NCBI RefSeq assembly: GCF_024763615.1
Contig: NC_077224.1
Coordinates: 89,600,712 to 89,664,711 of the forward strand
Source: Phlebotomus papatasi
Taxonomy: Eukaryota; Arthropoda; Insecta; Diptera; Psychodidae
Length of the DNA: 64,000 nt
Reading direction: 5' to 3'
Shown: in pieces, positions 1 through 10,732 of the stretch
Layout: each line of letters begins with the position of its first letter
Numbering within the stretch: position 1 is the stretch's first letter
The notes under the pieces: model-generated
Seen by the model: the letters and a program-made list of their open reading frames with translations, nothing else
Told to the model about the DNA's origin: nothing
The model's database searches: none
Program-made: the position numbers and the translations under genes

Positions 1-375
1 TTTTGAGAAATGCTCGAATTCGTGCCTTCTCAAAAGTACTTTCGCATCATTTACTGTTCTCCAATTCAAAACCGATGTAAACCGACTCATAAATCACTCA
101 AAATATTCCCCAAAATAATTTTAGGAGTACAATAATAGAACTGATTTTCGGACAAAAATTACTTATCGGTTCATAGTTCATAACCAGTTCATTGCTAGTT
201 CACAACCGATTATAACCGCTTTAAAATTTACTCAAAACATTGCCCAAATAACCTTAAGAGTAATATAATTAAATTTCGAATAAAAATTAGTTAACGTTCA
301 TGGACCGGTTTATTATCGGTTCAAGACCGATTTTAACTAGTTCATTTTTATCGAAAATTCCAAGACCTTTCCAAC
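1..375 (-). repeat. Dispersed repeat with CCGGTTCATAACCG-type internal motifs, copy 1
   Basis: This stretch is a diverged reverse complement of 29005-29375. Shared landmarks are the sequence around GAATTCGTG, CAAAAGTACTTTC and the ACCTTTCCAA end, with many internal CGGTTCATAACCGAT-like motifs between them. It sits in the nompC intron cut by the window edge. It has no coding capacity, and its class is unknown. Confidence 0.7.
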
Positions 376-1546
376 GAGCCCAAAAACGATACCATTCGGA
401 TGAGAATTAGTTTTCTAGAGCTTTTTCAACTCTTGACCTTGAAAAATCATTATTAGAAATGATTCAACGAGATTTTCGTATAAGGACGAAGTTATTTAAA
501 TTTTTATTCAGTATAAAATGGAAGAAAAACCTTATACAAGAAAATTAATATTTAGTTGTTGTATCATCAGAGATCTAACAACATATTTTTGAAAGCTCCT
601 ACATTTTCTCATAATTATTGATAAATATTCAATAAAAAATAAATTCTTACAAAAACCCTTATAATTTTCAAACAAAAAAATAAACAATATAATTTAAAAA
701 TAATAAATTTCTCTAAGTTTATTTTGAATAAATGATATTACTAGGTCCACAGACATATTTCTCGGAATAAAGCTATTCAAAAAGGATTTAGAATAATATT
801 GAATGGAACCATCGATATATTGGTGAGCTTTTGCCAATATGGAAAAACCCTCAATGGTAAAATATCACCAAAAGTTCAATAAAACTGCCAGAGTCGAAAG
901 CTTTCAACCATCGAATTGTATCCTAATGTAATGTGTTGAATATTATTTTGTAAACAGACCATAGAAACGACTTTCCTGACCTAAAGACGTGACTGATGTA
1001 ATACAGAATATAGTAAAATTGATTTGCAATCCATTGCAATAATTGCTTTAGTGGAAAATTCCTCTAATCATAGCGACAACCAATTCCGGAGGAATTTCTT
1101 GTGTTTAGGAAAGTTTTGTGAATAGGAACTTTTGCTGAAAAGTGTAAGATATTTTCCTACAAGAATTTATCAAAGTAATTTGTGAAATTTCCACTGTGAA
1201 AAGTCTTATTAATTTCCCACTCTCCACTTCCCCAAAAAAGCCCTATCAAATAATGAAATTGTTGTATGTTCAAAGTTGCAAATTGTGGTTGTTTGTGGAA
1301 TTTAACTTCAATGAATGTTTCCTTCAGAGAAGTGTTTTTCCACCCCTTCATCGATATTTTCACGTGTTGCAGAACTTTTCCGCACCTCATACCACATTAT
1401 CAAACCACATTCTCAGCCCAAAGCTCAAAGTTACTGTGCCAAAGGACAAACTAGTTACTGGTTTTACGGAGTTAGCTCGTACAACACACCCATCTTAATC
1501 CGATACACTTTTTCTCCTCTGAATTTGTACATTTTCCTTTTTAAAG
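376..1546 (+). other. nompC intron (5' part off window)
   Basis: AT-rich sequence upstream of the first visible nompC exon. I looked for the N-terminal NompC exons (for example a TGMTPLMYATKDNK-like stretch) and saw none, so this is intron. Nothing else is supported. Confidence 0.75.
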
Positions 1547-2056
1547 GCGACAACAGCCAATGGCGATACAGCGCTTCATTTGGCCGCTCGACGAAGAGAT
1601 GTTGACATGGTGCGGATCCTTGTGGACTACGGTACCAATGTGGATACGAGGAATGGTGATGGACAAACTGCCCTCCATATTGCTGCCGCCGAGGGAGATG
1701 AAGCCCTCGTGAAGTATTTCTATGGTGTTCGAGCATCAGCCTCAATCACGGACAATCAGGATCGTACACCAATGCACTTAGCTGCCGAATATGGACATGC
1801 GAATATTATTGAGATATTAGCTGATAAGTTCCGTGCCAGCATTTATGAGCGCACAAAGGATGGCAGCACGCTGATGCACATAGCATCCCTCAATGGTCAT
1901 GCCGAATGTGCCACAATGTTGTTCAAGAAGGGGGTGTATTTGCATATGCCAAACAAAAACGGTGCCAGAAGTATTCACACAGCAGCTCGTTACGGACACG
2001 TAGGGATCATCAACACCCTCCTGCAGAAGGGAGAAAAAGTCGATGTCACCACAAAT
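1547..2056 (+). CDS. nompC: nompC exon A: ankyrin repeats about 5-9
   Basis: The acceptor follows a pyrimidine tract ending TTTAAAG, and the exon opens with ATTANGDTALHLAA in phase 0, which matches an internal exon start of fly NompC. It holds 170 codons and five ankyrin repeats (TALHLAA, TALHIAA, TPMHLAA, TLMHIAS, RSIHTAA cores). The donor is GTTAGT at 2057, in phase 0. No start codon belongs here, because the protein begins further upstream. Confidence 0.95.
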
Positions 2057-5000
2057 GTTAGTTATAGTCATTGTTTCCTATTTCCATCCAATACATAAGC
2101 TTCCCTCTTTCTAGGATAACTACACAGCGTTGCACATTGCTGTGGAGTCTGCAAAACCTGCTGTTGTGGAGACACTTCTTGGGTACGGGGCTGAAGTTCA
2201 TGTCTGTGGGGGTCGCCTTAGAGAGACACCACTGCATATTGCAGCCCGAGTCAAAGATGGCGATAGATGTGCTTTGATGCTACTGAAGTCAGGTGCAGCA
2301 CCTAATCAAACTACCGATGATGGTCAGACCCCTGTCCATGTCGCAGCCAAGCACGGGAACTTAGGAGCATTGATGTTCCTATTGGAAGACGGAGGTGATC
2401 CTTTGTACAAATCACTGGTAAGAAACTGAAACCCAAATCATCCATATGTTTCAAAAACGGTATGTATCCTTCACAGACTGGAGATACCCCTCTTCACCTG
2501 GCCTGCCGAAACTGCCATCCAATGATAGTGCAACATCTAATTGAGAATGTCAAGGATAAGCATGGTGCAGAAACAGCTACCAACTACATAAACTCTGTTA
2601 ATGAGGATGGAGCCACTGCCCTTCACTACATTTGCCATGTGCTAAAAGAAGAGGTTAAGATACCGCAATCTGATAGGGAAATTGTGCGACTTCTCTTGGA
2701 AAATGGTGCAGATGTTGGCCTAGTCACCAAATCAGCAAATGAGACAGCCTTCCATTACTGTGCTGTGGCGGGAAACAATGATGTCTTGAGTGAAATGATA
2801 AGTCACATGTCTCCTACGGATATTTCCAAAGCCCTCAACAAACAATCTTCCGTTGGCTGGACTCCACTCCTTATAGCATCCCATCGGGGACATATGGAAC
2901 TGGTGAACACCCTCCTGGCCAATCATGCTCGAGTTGATGTCTTTGACATTGAGGGTCGTTCTGCCCTACATTTAGCCGCTGAACGTGGTTACGAGCAAGT
3001 TTGCGATGCCCTACTCACGAACAAGGCCTTCATCAATTCAAAGTCACGTGTTGGTCGTACAGCCCTTCATCTGGCGGCCATGAATGGCTTCACGCACCTC
3101 GTGAAATTCCTCATTCGTGACCACAATGCCGTGATAGACATTTTGACGCTGAGGAAGCAAACTCCATTGCATCTGGCAGCGGGAAATGGACAAATTGAGG
3201 TGTGCAAGTTGCTGCTGGAGCTTGGCGCCAATATCGATGCCACAGATGATTTGGGTCAGAAACCCATACACGTAGCAGCTCAGAATAACTTCTCCGAAGT
3301 GGCCAAACTCTTCCTCCAGGCCCATCCAAATCTCGTAAATGCAACCAGTAAGGATGGGAATACATGTGCTCACATAGCTGCCATTCAGGGATCTGTGAAG
3401 GTGATTGAGGAACTCATGAAGTTCGATCGGCAAGGTGTAATATCGGCACGGAACAAAGTCACTGATGCCACACCACTTCAGCTGGCAGCTGAAGGTGGTC
3501 ACGCAGATGTAGTTAAGGCACTTGTTCGTGCGGGAGCTTCGTGTACAGATGAAAATAAAGCCGGTTTCACGGCAGTTCACCTGGCAGCCCAGAATGGTCA
3601 TGGGCAGGTTCTCGACGTCATGAGGAGTTCTAATACACTCAGGATATCCAGCAAGAAACTCGGCCTTACTCCACTCCACGTTGCAGCATTCTACGGTCAA
3701 CAGGACACCGTTCGGGAGCTGTTGCTGAATGTTCCAGCCACGGTCAAATCAGACCCACCTAGCGGAAATTCTCTAGTTCCAGAATTGGGGACAGAATCCG
3801 GCATGACTCCCCTTCATCTGGCTTCATACTCTGGGAATGAAAACGTCGTACGACTCCTGCTGAATTCAGCTGGAGTTCAAGTAGATGCAGCTACAACTGA
3901 AAATGGCTACAACGCCCTCCATTTGGCCTGCTTCGGGGGACATATGAGCGTTGTAGGCCTGCTTCTCAGTCGCAGTGCTGAACTGCTTCAGAGTACAGAT
4001 CGGCATGGGCGAACAGGGCTTCATATAGCATCGATGAATGGACGGTATCAGATGGTTGAGGTGCTTCTGGGTCAGGGAGCCGAAATAAACGTCAATGACA
4101 AGAACGGATGGTCACCACTTCACAATGCCGCCAAGGCGGGACATTTGGATGTCGTTAGGTTGCTGTGTGAATCCGGAGCTTCGCCAAAAAATGAAACAAA
4201 TTACGGCTGTGCCCCAATTTGGTTTGCCGCTTCTGAGGGACACAATGATGTACTGAAGTATCTCATGCACAAAGAACATGATACCTATTCCCTCATGGAG
4301 GACAAGAGATTCGTCTTCAACTTAATGGTCGTATCTAAGTCCAACAACAACAAATCAATTGAAGAATTTGTTCTTGTTTCCCCTGCACCAGTTGACACAG
4401 CCGCCAAATTATCCAACATCTATATAAATTTGTCAACAAAAGTAAGACAACCGGAACATAAGCATTAGTGCTTTTATGCTAAGATGTGGACGACGAAATG
4501 TAATGTTCACTTCCTGGTGTAAAGGTATTAGGGGCATAGGGCATAAACATAGGATTAACGAATTGTTCTTTGCAGGAGAAAGAGAGAGCAAAAGACTTAA
4601 TAGCAGCTGGAAAGCAATGTGAAGCTATGGCCACGGAATTGTTGGCTCTAGCAGCTGGAGCTGATTCTGCTGGAAAAATTTTAACTGCCATTGATCGGAG
4701 AAACGTCGAATTTTTAGATGTCCTCATTGAGAATGAACAGAAGGAAGTGATAGCTCATACTGTTGTTCAGAGATATCTTCAGGTAAACGATAGGTAAATG
4801 TAGGCAAAAAATCACACGATTAGAAGTTCACACTCCAGTATTTAGCATTGAACGCTTGTTGTATGCTTGAAATTAGGATCTCAACTTTGATTGAGTCTAC
4901 TAACTTTTGAACTTTTGCAGGAACTGTGGCGAGGAAGCCTCAATTGGGCAGGATGGAAAATGATGTTACTTCTTGTGGCATTTATAGTCATCCCACCTGT

Positions 5001-8000
5001 CTGGATAATGTTCACCCTGCCACTTGGACATAAATACAACAAGATTCCAATTATTAAATTTATGTCATACCTCACATCGCACATCTTCCTCATGCTTCAC
5101 CTAATGGTCGTAGGGATAACCCCAATATACCCTGTTGTACGGCCTAATCTTGCACCCTATTGGTACGAATGGGGACTCCTAGTAATGTTGAGTGGACTTC
5201 TTCTATTCGAACTCACCAATCCCAGTGACAAATCAGGCCTAGGCTCTATTAAGATCTTAGTGCTACTGTTCGGAATGGCCGGGGTAGCGGTACATGTAGC
5301 AGGGATGATCTGGGTAGAGAAGACTTACTGGCCTACTCTCATGTACTGCCGGAATCAGTGTTTCGCTCTCTCCTTCCTCCTGGCCTGTGTTCAAATTCTG
5401 GATTTTTTATCATTTCACCATTTGTTCGGACCATGGGCCATCATCATTGGCAACCTCCTACAAGATCTTGCACGCTTCCTTGCCGTCTTGGCGATCTTCG
5501 TATTTGGATTCTCCATGCACATTGTGGCATTAAATCAATCATTTCATAACCTAACGCCAGCAGAGATCAGAAGACTGCCTAGAACCACTAGGGATGCTGG
5601 ATACTTTAGCGATGGTAAGTTGGATACTTCAATTCCCAACAATGTTTCCCAATCAATGCCGCAATTATTGATCAATAACATGAGAACCAGCAAAACTTTC
5701 TTACAGCCAACTAACCATTGTAACTATATTGCAATTCTTTCCTCCAGATACTTTAAATTCTTATTCCACTTCTCTATATATTTTGTTAGATTATGTAGGA
5801 GCAACTGTGAGGACCAAACTCAAATATCGCGAAGATCGTTCGTATTACACGGACTATCGACGCAAACATTCCACAGAATGTAAGTTGGATTCCTTCTAAA
5901 TTGTGTGTCTTATTGCATCAATTCAAAATGGAATGGCAAAAGGCTAAAACTCACACTTTGTCTTGTTTGAAAAAAAAAAAAGAAAAATAGTGGAAATGCC
6001 ATGGAAAGTCCAGCTAGAAAAGTGCCGTCTGGTTTGCCGCCTGTTATCTCTCTCTATCTGTCTGTTTAATGTCTTTATCCTCTATATTTTCTAAACGGTC
6101 CTCTAAGAGTACCTCAATGTTTCTCAGTGTTCTGCATTTTATGTTGACTTGATTATGCATTACTGTCTCTGTGTTTCTATATGTGATATTCTGTCTATGC
6201 TGAATGATAAACCCATCAATTGTTTTAACTTTTTTATCAGAGTCAAAGCATATTGTGAGATAAGCATCTTCTCTTGAATCTTGAATCCAATTCCATTAAC
6301 TTATAAGGCTCAATCCGAGACATCTAGCTAATTAATTCTAATTGATTTTTAAGATTTAAAAAACTATATTCAAAATTTTATATTTAACTTCTTGGTGGTA
6401 CATTTAGTTCAACATTAGTTACACGAAATTAGCTGTCCATATTTAGTTAATAAAATTGTTTGAAATTTTCTTTAAGATAAATTAACAATTTTTCAATGTC
6501 ATACGTTTAAATATAGGTTTTAAGGCATATTAAGGCTTATTTTAATTATATTTCTGTATCCCTTCGCTAAAAACTTACAGTAACAACAATACGTAGTCTT
6601 CGAGCCCGTTGCGTCTTTAACCCAACTCTGTTCCTTTGCGGTTGTCTCCGTCCCCCATACACCCCCCCCCTCCTCTTGTCAAATGATAGCCTCATGCCAC
6701 AAATTTTTTTAATTTTTTCTTAAGTTTATTTATTAATTGCATAATGTACTGCAAACTACTCGATTGTATGAGTGGCATATACGACCTATTGAACCGGGAT
6801 TTCTGCCGTTTATCTGGGGATGCCGGTAATGGTAAGACGGCGGCAGACGCAACCATGTTACAGAGTGGGAATAAAAAATTAACTATCAATATATTATTTA
6901 AATCCAAATTAAATTAAATTAAATTAAATTAAAATAATCTGCTATCAAACATTATTAAATTTTAATTCAATGTTAAATTGAATTTAATGTAATCGTCATG
7001 TATCATATCAAATTTTTAATGTTCAAATCTAAAGAAAACTATGACTAAAAATCAAATGGGCTTATTTATTAAATGTTCAGAAAATCACTGTTTTGAAGAC
7101 CTTTCAGGATATATTTTCCATCCTATATATCGTCTTTTAGAATCCTATAAGTCAATCATTATAAAGTCATGGATTTATAAACTTTTCTAATATCAATAAA
7201 AAAAAATCCTTTTAATTAAAAAAAAAACACATAATAAGGGACTTAAGACTGTCTAAAATCTCAAACCCTTTTTATTAGCCTTTTATAAGACAGATTAAAA
7301 ACTTTTAGACGTATTAATTCAAGATAGCTGTTCTGCTTTTTGTGGAAAAGTAAAACAATCCGTTTAATTCTCTTATCCAAAAGCAAAGCTAAGCTAGTTA
7401 ATTAAGTTAAATTAAGCTAGTTCTTGAATTGAGCATTAATGGCAAAATAATTGTAACACTCCACTGCAAAAAATCTGGTACAATTGGGTTTTATTGGCAG
7501 AATCACAAAAGACAAAACCAAATATGAAGGTGTTTTAACTCACTATTCTTCATATTCAATAGAAAATATTTTAATTTTTCCTTTAGTTCATAGAAGGTGA
7601 TCGCTGCATTCGACTTATCACCAAAAGCGTTCTCTGATAATATAGTTTTTGACATAAAACCAATCACATGTCAGTGTGCTACTTTATTCACCGCCGTGCT
7701 GCTGTGAAGAACGCCCAGCCATGAATGTTTAAGCCCCCCTCAAGATCCATCCATGGACCATATACAATTCATAATGTTTTTGTATTGCCATTCAGAAAAC
7801 TTGGTACGTGTATTTATTAAATGCAAAAGTGTCAGATTGACATTTTTAAATTGTTGCATTGAGCATGTTGGTGTTTCACACAAAAAAAGTATAATATTAT
7901 TGAAAAACAAAAAAGACAAACTTGATAACTGTGGCATGGAGAAAAGAAAAATGCTTCTGCCTCTTTGATGTTGATACACTTGATCTGACTTTCAGTTACA

Positions 8001-10732
8001 CTTGTCCGTTATTTTGATTATTTAAACTGTGTACTTGAGAGAAATTTGTGCTGTCATGCTTCTTTTCTCCATAAATTTTTTCCTTTTTTCTTGTGTTTCG
8101 AAATAATGTATACAGAAATGCTCGATTAATGTGTTAAGTTGATTTAGAGGCTGTGTGCTGTTGCTGCTGAGGAATGTCTAAATCAAGAAATGAAGATACA
8201 TCATTGAATGATCACAGGCGTGTGTTTTATGTTACTACACGGTGTGCGAGTGTCCTTTTCTTAAAAGCAACATAGAATCACTTTTGTTTTAGAGACATGT
8301 GACTACTGTTTTACCAAAAACGAAGTATATTTAAAAACGGAAAGTTCAGAAATCAAATGCAAACTGAAAATTCGAAGACAGAAACTTTAAAGACGAATAG
8401 TTCAGAGACGAAAAGTTCAAAGACAAAAAATTCAATGTAGAAAATTTGACAAGTCCAATGCATCAAAGACTAAAAAAAGTACAGAGGCGTATAGTTCAAA
8501 GGTAAAATGTGTCATAGATTAAAAATTCGAAGATGAAGACTTCAAAGACGAAAAGTTGACAGATCAAATGTATCACAGACTGATAACTCTAAGATAAAAA
8601 CCTTAAAGACGAAAGGTTCAAAGACAGAATATTCAAAAGCGAAAATTCATAAATATCACGTTTAAATACAAAGTATATAAAAACGAAATTTCGAAAACCC
8701 TAAAAAAAACATGTTAACAAAACAAAAGTTATTTTATGTGCACAAATAGCTGCAAAATCTATACAATATCTGCCTGAACTTTAGCGCAAATCTCATCGCA
8801 TCGCAGGAGAAGAAAATTTGTCAGAGGAAATTATCCAATAGATATACTAATAGAGAATTTCTTTAGCCAAAATGACACCTTGGGTGGCATTTGAACGACT
8901 GTTTTTCGCCGTCTTTGGCCAAACAACACCGGATGACATCAATCCTATGCGCGGTACCCGGCCAGAATGGACAGAGAATCTGTTTAAGCTCGTTTTTGGC
9001 GTATATTTGCTGGTCTCGGTAGTTGTTTTGATTAATCTCCTAATTGCTATGATGTCGGACACTTATCAGCGAATCCAGGTAATTAATGGTGGATCATCCG
9101 CCCGTGTTCTCCTCTTATCATTGCAGTTCGCATGAATCCCATCCTATCGTTTGAACTCCTATTCTTTGCCGTGTTTGGCCAAACAACCACTGATCAGACA
9201 CAAGTTGACCGTATACCACCAAATACGGTCAAAACCCAACCCTATTGGACTGAGTATCTATTCAAGATTGTCTTCGGCATTTATATGTTGGTGTCCGTGG
9301 TTGTACTAATCAACCTCCTCATTGCTATGATGTCTGATACTTATCAGAGGATTCAGGTATTTGAATAAGCACAATTTTTCCAACACCTCTCTACACTACG
9401 GATCTTCATCAAAGTATCTCTCACTGTTTCAATTGAAGAGAGTATCTTTAATTTTTGTACATAAGTTACTTTCTTATTTGTGATTTTTTTTTTGCGGAAA
9501 ATTTCTGATCTTCAATACAACTGGATTTCTTTTGCAGGCACAATCTGACATTGAATGGAAATTCGGTCTATCTAAACTAATTAGAAACATGCATAGAACG
9601 ACTACAGCTCCTTCCCCACTGAATCTCATCACCACATGGTTTATGTGGATTGTAGAGCAAATTAAGGTACATTACTTCAATGACGCTTTAATCAACAAGT
9701 GTCGTATAGTATTTTATTTAATTAATTAAAAATCTGTGTAATATTCTTAATTTTTTCTATATTCTAATTTAGTATATTATTCATATAAAAACTAATTTCT
9801 TAGCTTTGTAGCTTTAAATTTTCAAAACGCGTAACGGGCACTTGTTGGAAGGAATATAGAGTGGAGTCATCACTTATGGACGTTATAAATATATGGATAG
9901 CAAGGAAAAATCTTAAGTTCTTATCTAAAACAGATTTTGAAAAATCATAAAATTATTAGTTTATGTTGTGATTAATAATGTTGTGATTTTTCGAAATCTG
10001 TTTTAGGTAGGAACTGAAGAATTTTACAAACTGTCTATAAGTGTATAACATCCGTAAGTGATGACTCCACCCTACGATTTTCAATAAAAAAAAAAGAAAA
10101 GCTTAAAATAATGCTAAATACTCTTTTTGTGCTTTCAGGCTAGAATGACGAAGAGAAAGCGACCAAGTCTCGTCCAGATCATGGGACAAATGAGGCAAGC
10201 AAGTCCACGATCGAAAGCTGGTGCCAAGTGGCTGTCGAAAGTAAAGAAAGGTCAGGTGGCTCCAAAAGGTTTGATATCAGCGCATGAGCTTTTATATATT
10301 GGTTATTTTTAAGACAATCTTAGATGATTAGTTGATGAGAAAAGTGGAAATTGTAGAGACTTTGGGTGCAGCTTCGTAGATAGAACAACATTACGAATTC
10401 AATTTTAAACATCATAATTATTCGGAATATTAATGTATGATCTGTTCTTCCTATATTTAGACTCAGTGGCACTTTCTGTGGTGCACCTGTCCTCACCTCT
10501 GGGATCGCAGGTGAGCTTCAGTCAAATGAATCAGAATCGTATCGAAAATGTGGCCGATTGGGAGGCAATTTCGAAGAAGTACAGAGCTCTTGTTGGAGAC
10601 AAATCCGAAGATTCGGGATCAATGCGTGATTCCGAAGCTGATAACAATTCAAATGTCACCGAAGCTCCTCCTGCAGCTGCAGCAGCTGCTCAAATGGGCA
10701 ACAATATCAATGCTGCACAGAATCAAGTGTAA
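1547..10732 (+). CDS. nompC: NompC, TRPN mechanotransduction channel (3' part of gene, spliced)
   Basis: This is the pore-forming subunit of a mechanically gated cation channel, tethered to microtubules by a long ankyrin-repeat spring in insect mechanosensory cilia. Coding segments are 1547-2056, 2115-2417, 2477-4441, 4576-4782, 4921-5614, optional 5790-5879, then either 8867-9078 or 9127-9356, then 9538-9666, 10139-10250 and 10461-10732. All junctions have GT/AG ends and consistent phase. I count 5 + 3 + 17 = 25 ankyrin repeats in the first three exons; the fly protein has 29, so about four repeats and the N-terminus lie left of the window. A linker, six membrane segments, a pore loop with FAVFGQT, the WKFGLSKL TRP helix and a Ser/Ala/Gln-rich tail follow. 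Without the cassette exon about 1473 residues are encoded here. Identity is near certain from the family's known sequence; the exon joins are inferred by eye. Confidence 0.97.
2115..2417 (+). CDS. nompC: nompC exon B: three ankyrin repeats
   Basis: This exon has 101 codons, phase 0 at both ends, with acceptor TTTCTAG and donor GTAAGA. It encodes three ankyrin repeats (TALHIAV, TPLHIAA, TPVHVAA cores) and ends in GDPLYKSL, which joins TGDTPLH of the next exon. The intron before it is 58 nt and the one after it is 59 nt. Confidence 0.95.
2477..4441 (+). CDS. nompC: nompC exon C: 17 ankyrin repeats and start of linker
   Basis: A large 655-codon exon, phase 0 to phase 0, with acceptor TTCACAG and donor GTAAGA at 4442. 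It encodes seventeen consecutive ankyrin repeats of about 33 residues, followed by the linker region around LMEDKRFVFNLMVVS and VSPAPVDTAAKLSNIY. The ATG at 2462 lies in the preceding intron and is not a start. The repeats form the superhelical gating spring in the fly structure (family knowledge). Confidence 0.96.
4576..4782 (+). CDS. nompC: nompC exon D: linker helices before S1
   Basis: This exon has 69 codons, phase 0 to 0, with acceptor TTTGCAG and donor GTAAAC. It starts EKERAKDL, continues through GKQCEAMATELLALAAG and ends AHTVVQRYLQ. This is the helical linker between the ankyrin spring and the membrane domain. Confidence 0.95.
4921..5614 (+). CDS. nompC: nompC exon E: membrane segments S1-S5
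   Basis: This exon starts in phase 0 after TTTTGCAG and ends in phase 1 at GAT G before GTAAGT. It encodes 231 codons plus one base. Hydrophobic segments are visible near exon residues 13-35 (S1), 48-70 (S2), 84-98 (S3), 112-160 (S4 region) and 183-208 (S5, LARFLAVLAIFVFGFSMHIV). The exon ends with GYFSD. In the fly protein GYFSD is followed directly by the VRM start of the pore exon, which agrees with splicing to 9127. Confidence 0.95.
5790..5879 (+). CDS. nompC: nompC exon F: candidate 90-nt cassette exon
   Basis: The acceptor is TTTTGTTAG and the donor is T before GTAAGT. The 90 nt are phase 1 at both ends, so inclusion adds exactly 30 residues without a frameshift. The open frame is highly charged and tyrosine-rich (RTKLKYREDRSYYTDYRRK). 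It would insert between S5 and the pore helix, on the extracellular side. Good splice sites and symmetric phase support it. I cannot confirm a homologous exon in other flies, and skipping gives the canonical protein. Confidence 0.6.
6906..6934. repeat. AAATT pentanucleotide microsatellite
   Basis: About six uninterrupted AAATT units lie within the nompC intron. Confidence 0.8.
8335..8690. repeat. Degenerate AAAGACGAAAAGTTC-type minisatellite
   Basis: About twenty diverged copies of a 15-17 bp unit resembling AAAGACGAAAAGTTC run up to 180 bp before exon G1. Longer near-duplicates, such as the blocks around 8440 and 8550, suggest a higher-order period of roughly 110 bp. Confidence 0.7.
8867..9078 (+). 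CDS. nompC: nompC exon G1: alternative pore loop and S6
   Basis: A 212-nt exon (two bases plus 70 codons), phase 1 in and phase 0 out, with acceptor CTTTAG and donor GTAATT. It encodes AKMTPWVAFERLFFAVFG, a short turret PDDINPMRGTRPEWTENL, then S6 LVSVVVLINLLIAMMSD and YQRIQ. It is a paralogous copy of exon G2, with nearly identical filter and S6 but a turret six residues shorter. The two cannot both be included without breaking the frame. Confidence 0.93.
9127..9356 (+). CDS. nompC: nompC exon G2: alternative pore loop and S6 (fly-like form)
   Basis: A 230-nt exon (two bases plus 76 codons), phase 1 in and phase 0 out, with acceptor ATTGCAG and donor GTATTT. It encodes RMNPILSFELLFFAVFG, a longer turret TTDQTQVDRIPPNTVKTQPY, then the same S6 and YQRIQ end as G1. 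The turret resembles the best-known Drosophila isoform. Only 48 nt separate it from G1. Confidence 0.95.
9538..9666 (+). CDS. nompC: nompC exon H: TRP helix
   Basis: This exon has 43 codons, phase 0 to 0, with acceptor TTTTGCAG and donor GTACAT. It starts AQSDIEWKFGLSKLIRNM, which contains the TRP-box-like WKFGLSKL helix that couples S6 to the cytoplasmic domain, and ends TTWFMWIVEQIK. Confidence 0.95.
9859..10072. mobile_element. MITE with GAGTGGAGTCATCACTTA termini, TA target duplication
   Basis: A palindromic element in the nompC intron. The left end GTGGAGTCATCACTTA mirrors the right end TAAGTGATGACTCCAC, and the inner arms also pair (AAATCTGTTTTAGGTA region). TA flanks both ends (9857-9858 and 10073-10074), as in Tc1/mariner-derived MITEs. 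There is no coding content. A half copy lies at 17622-17702. Confidence 0.85.
10139..10250 (+). CDS. nompC: nompC exon I: basic proximal C-terminus
   Basis: The acceptor is CTTTCAG. I end the exon at 10250 because the GTCAGG donor leaves phase 1 and joins the next exon as KVKK-DSVALS, as in the fly protein. It encodes a strongly basic stretch (MTKRKRPSLVQIMGQMRQASPRSKAGAKWLSK). A downstream GTTTGA at about 10269 is a possible but worse donor. Confidence 0.85.
10461..10732 (+). CDS. nompC: nompC exon J: C-terminal tail and stop
   Basis: The acceptor is CTATATTTAG, and the first two bases AC complete a GAC codon. It encodes DSVALSVVHLSSPLGSQ, the conserved NRIENVADWEAISKKYRAL stretch, then a low-complexity acidic/Ser and Ala/Gln/Asn-rich end, stopping at TAA 10730-10732. 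The tail beyond the conserved block is diverged and contains an Ala run. Confidence 0.92.

Larger units (their letters stand above)
5880..8866 (+). other. Long nompC intron before the alternative pore exons
   Basis: A 3 kb AT-rich intron. It contains a pentanucleotide tract at 6906-6934, a short C-run near 6661, a GC-richer patch at 6735-6865 and a degenerate tandem repeat at 8335-8690. No further exon with compatible phase was found. A long intron ahead of mutually exclusive exons is a natural place for splicing-regulatory sequence, but I identify no specific element. Confidence 0.7.

Noticed and set aside
2462..2476. ATG opening the long ankyrin frame
   Set aside because: It lies in the 59-nt intron before the exon at 2477. 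The protein continues from upstream exons, so it is not a start.
3044..3700. Long minus-strand frame of 218 codons
   Set aside because: It is antisense to nompC ankyrin repeats, with no recognisable domain; a composition shadow of a GC-richer exon.
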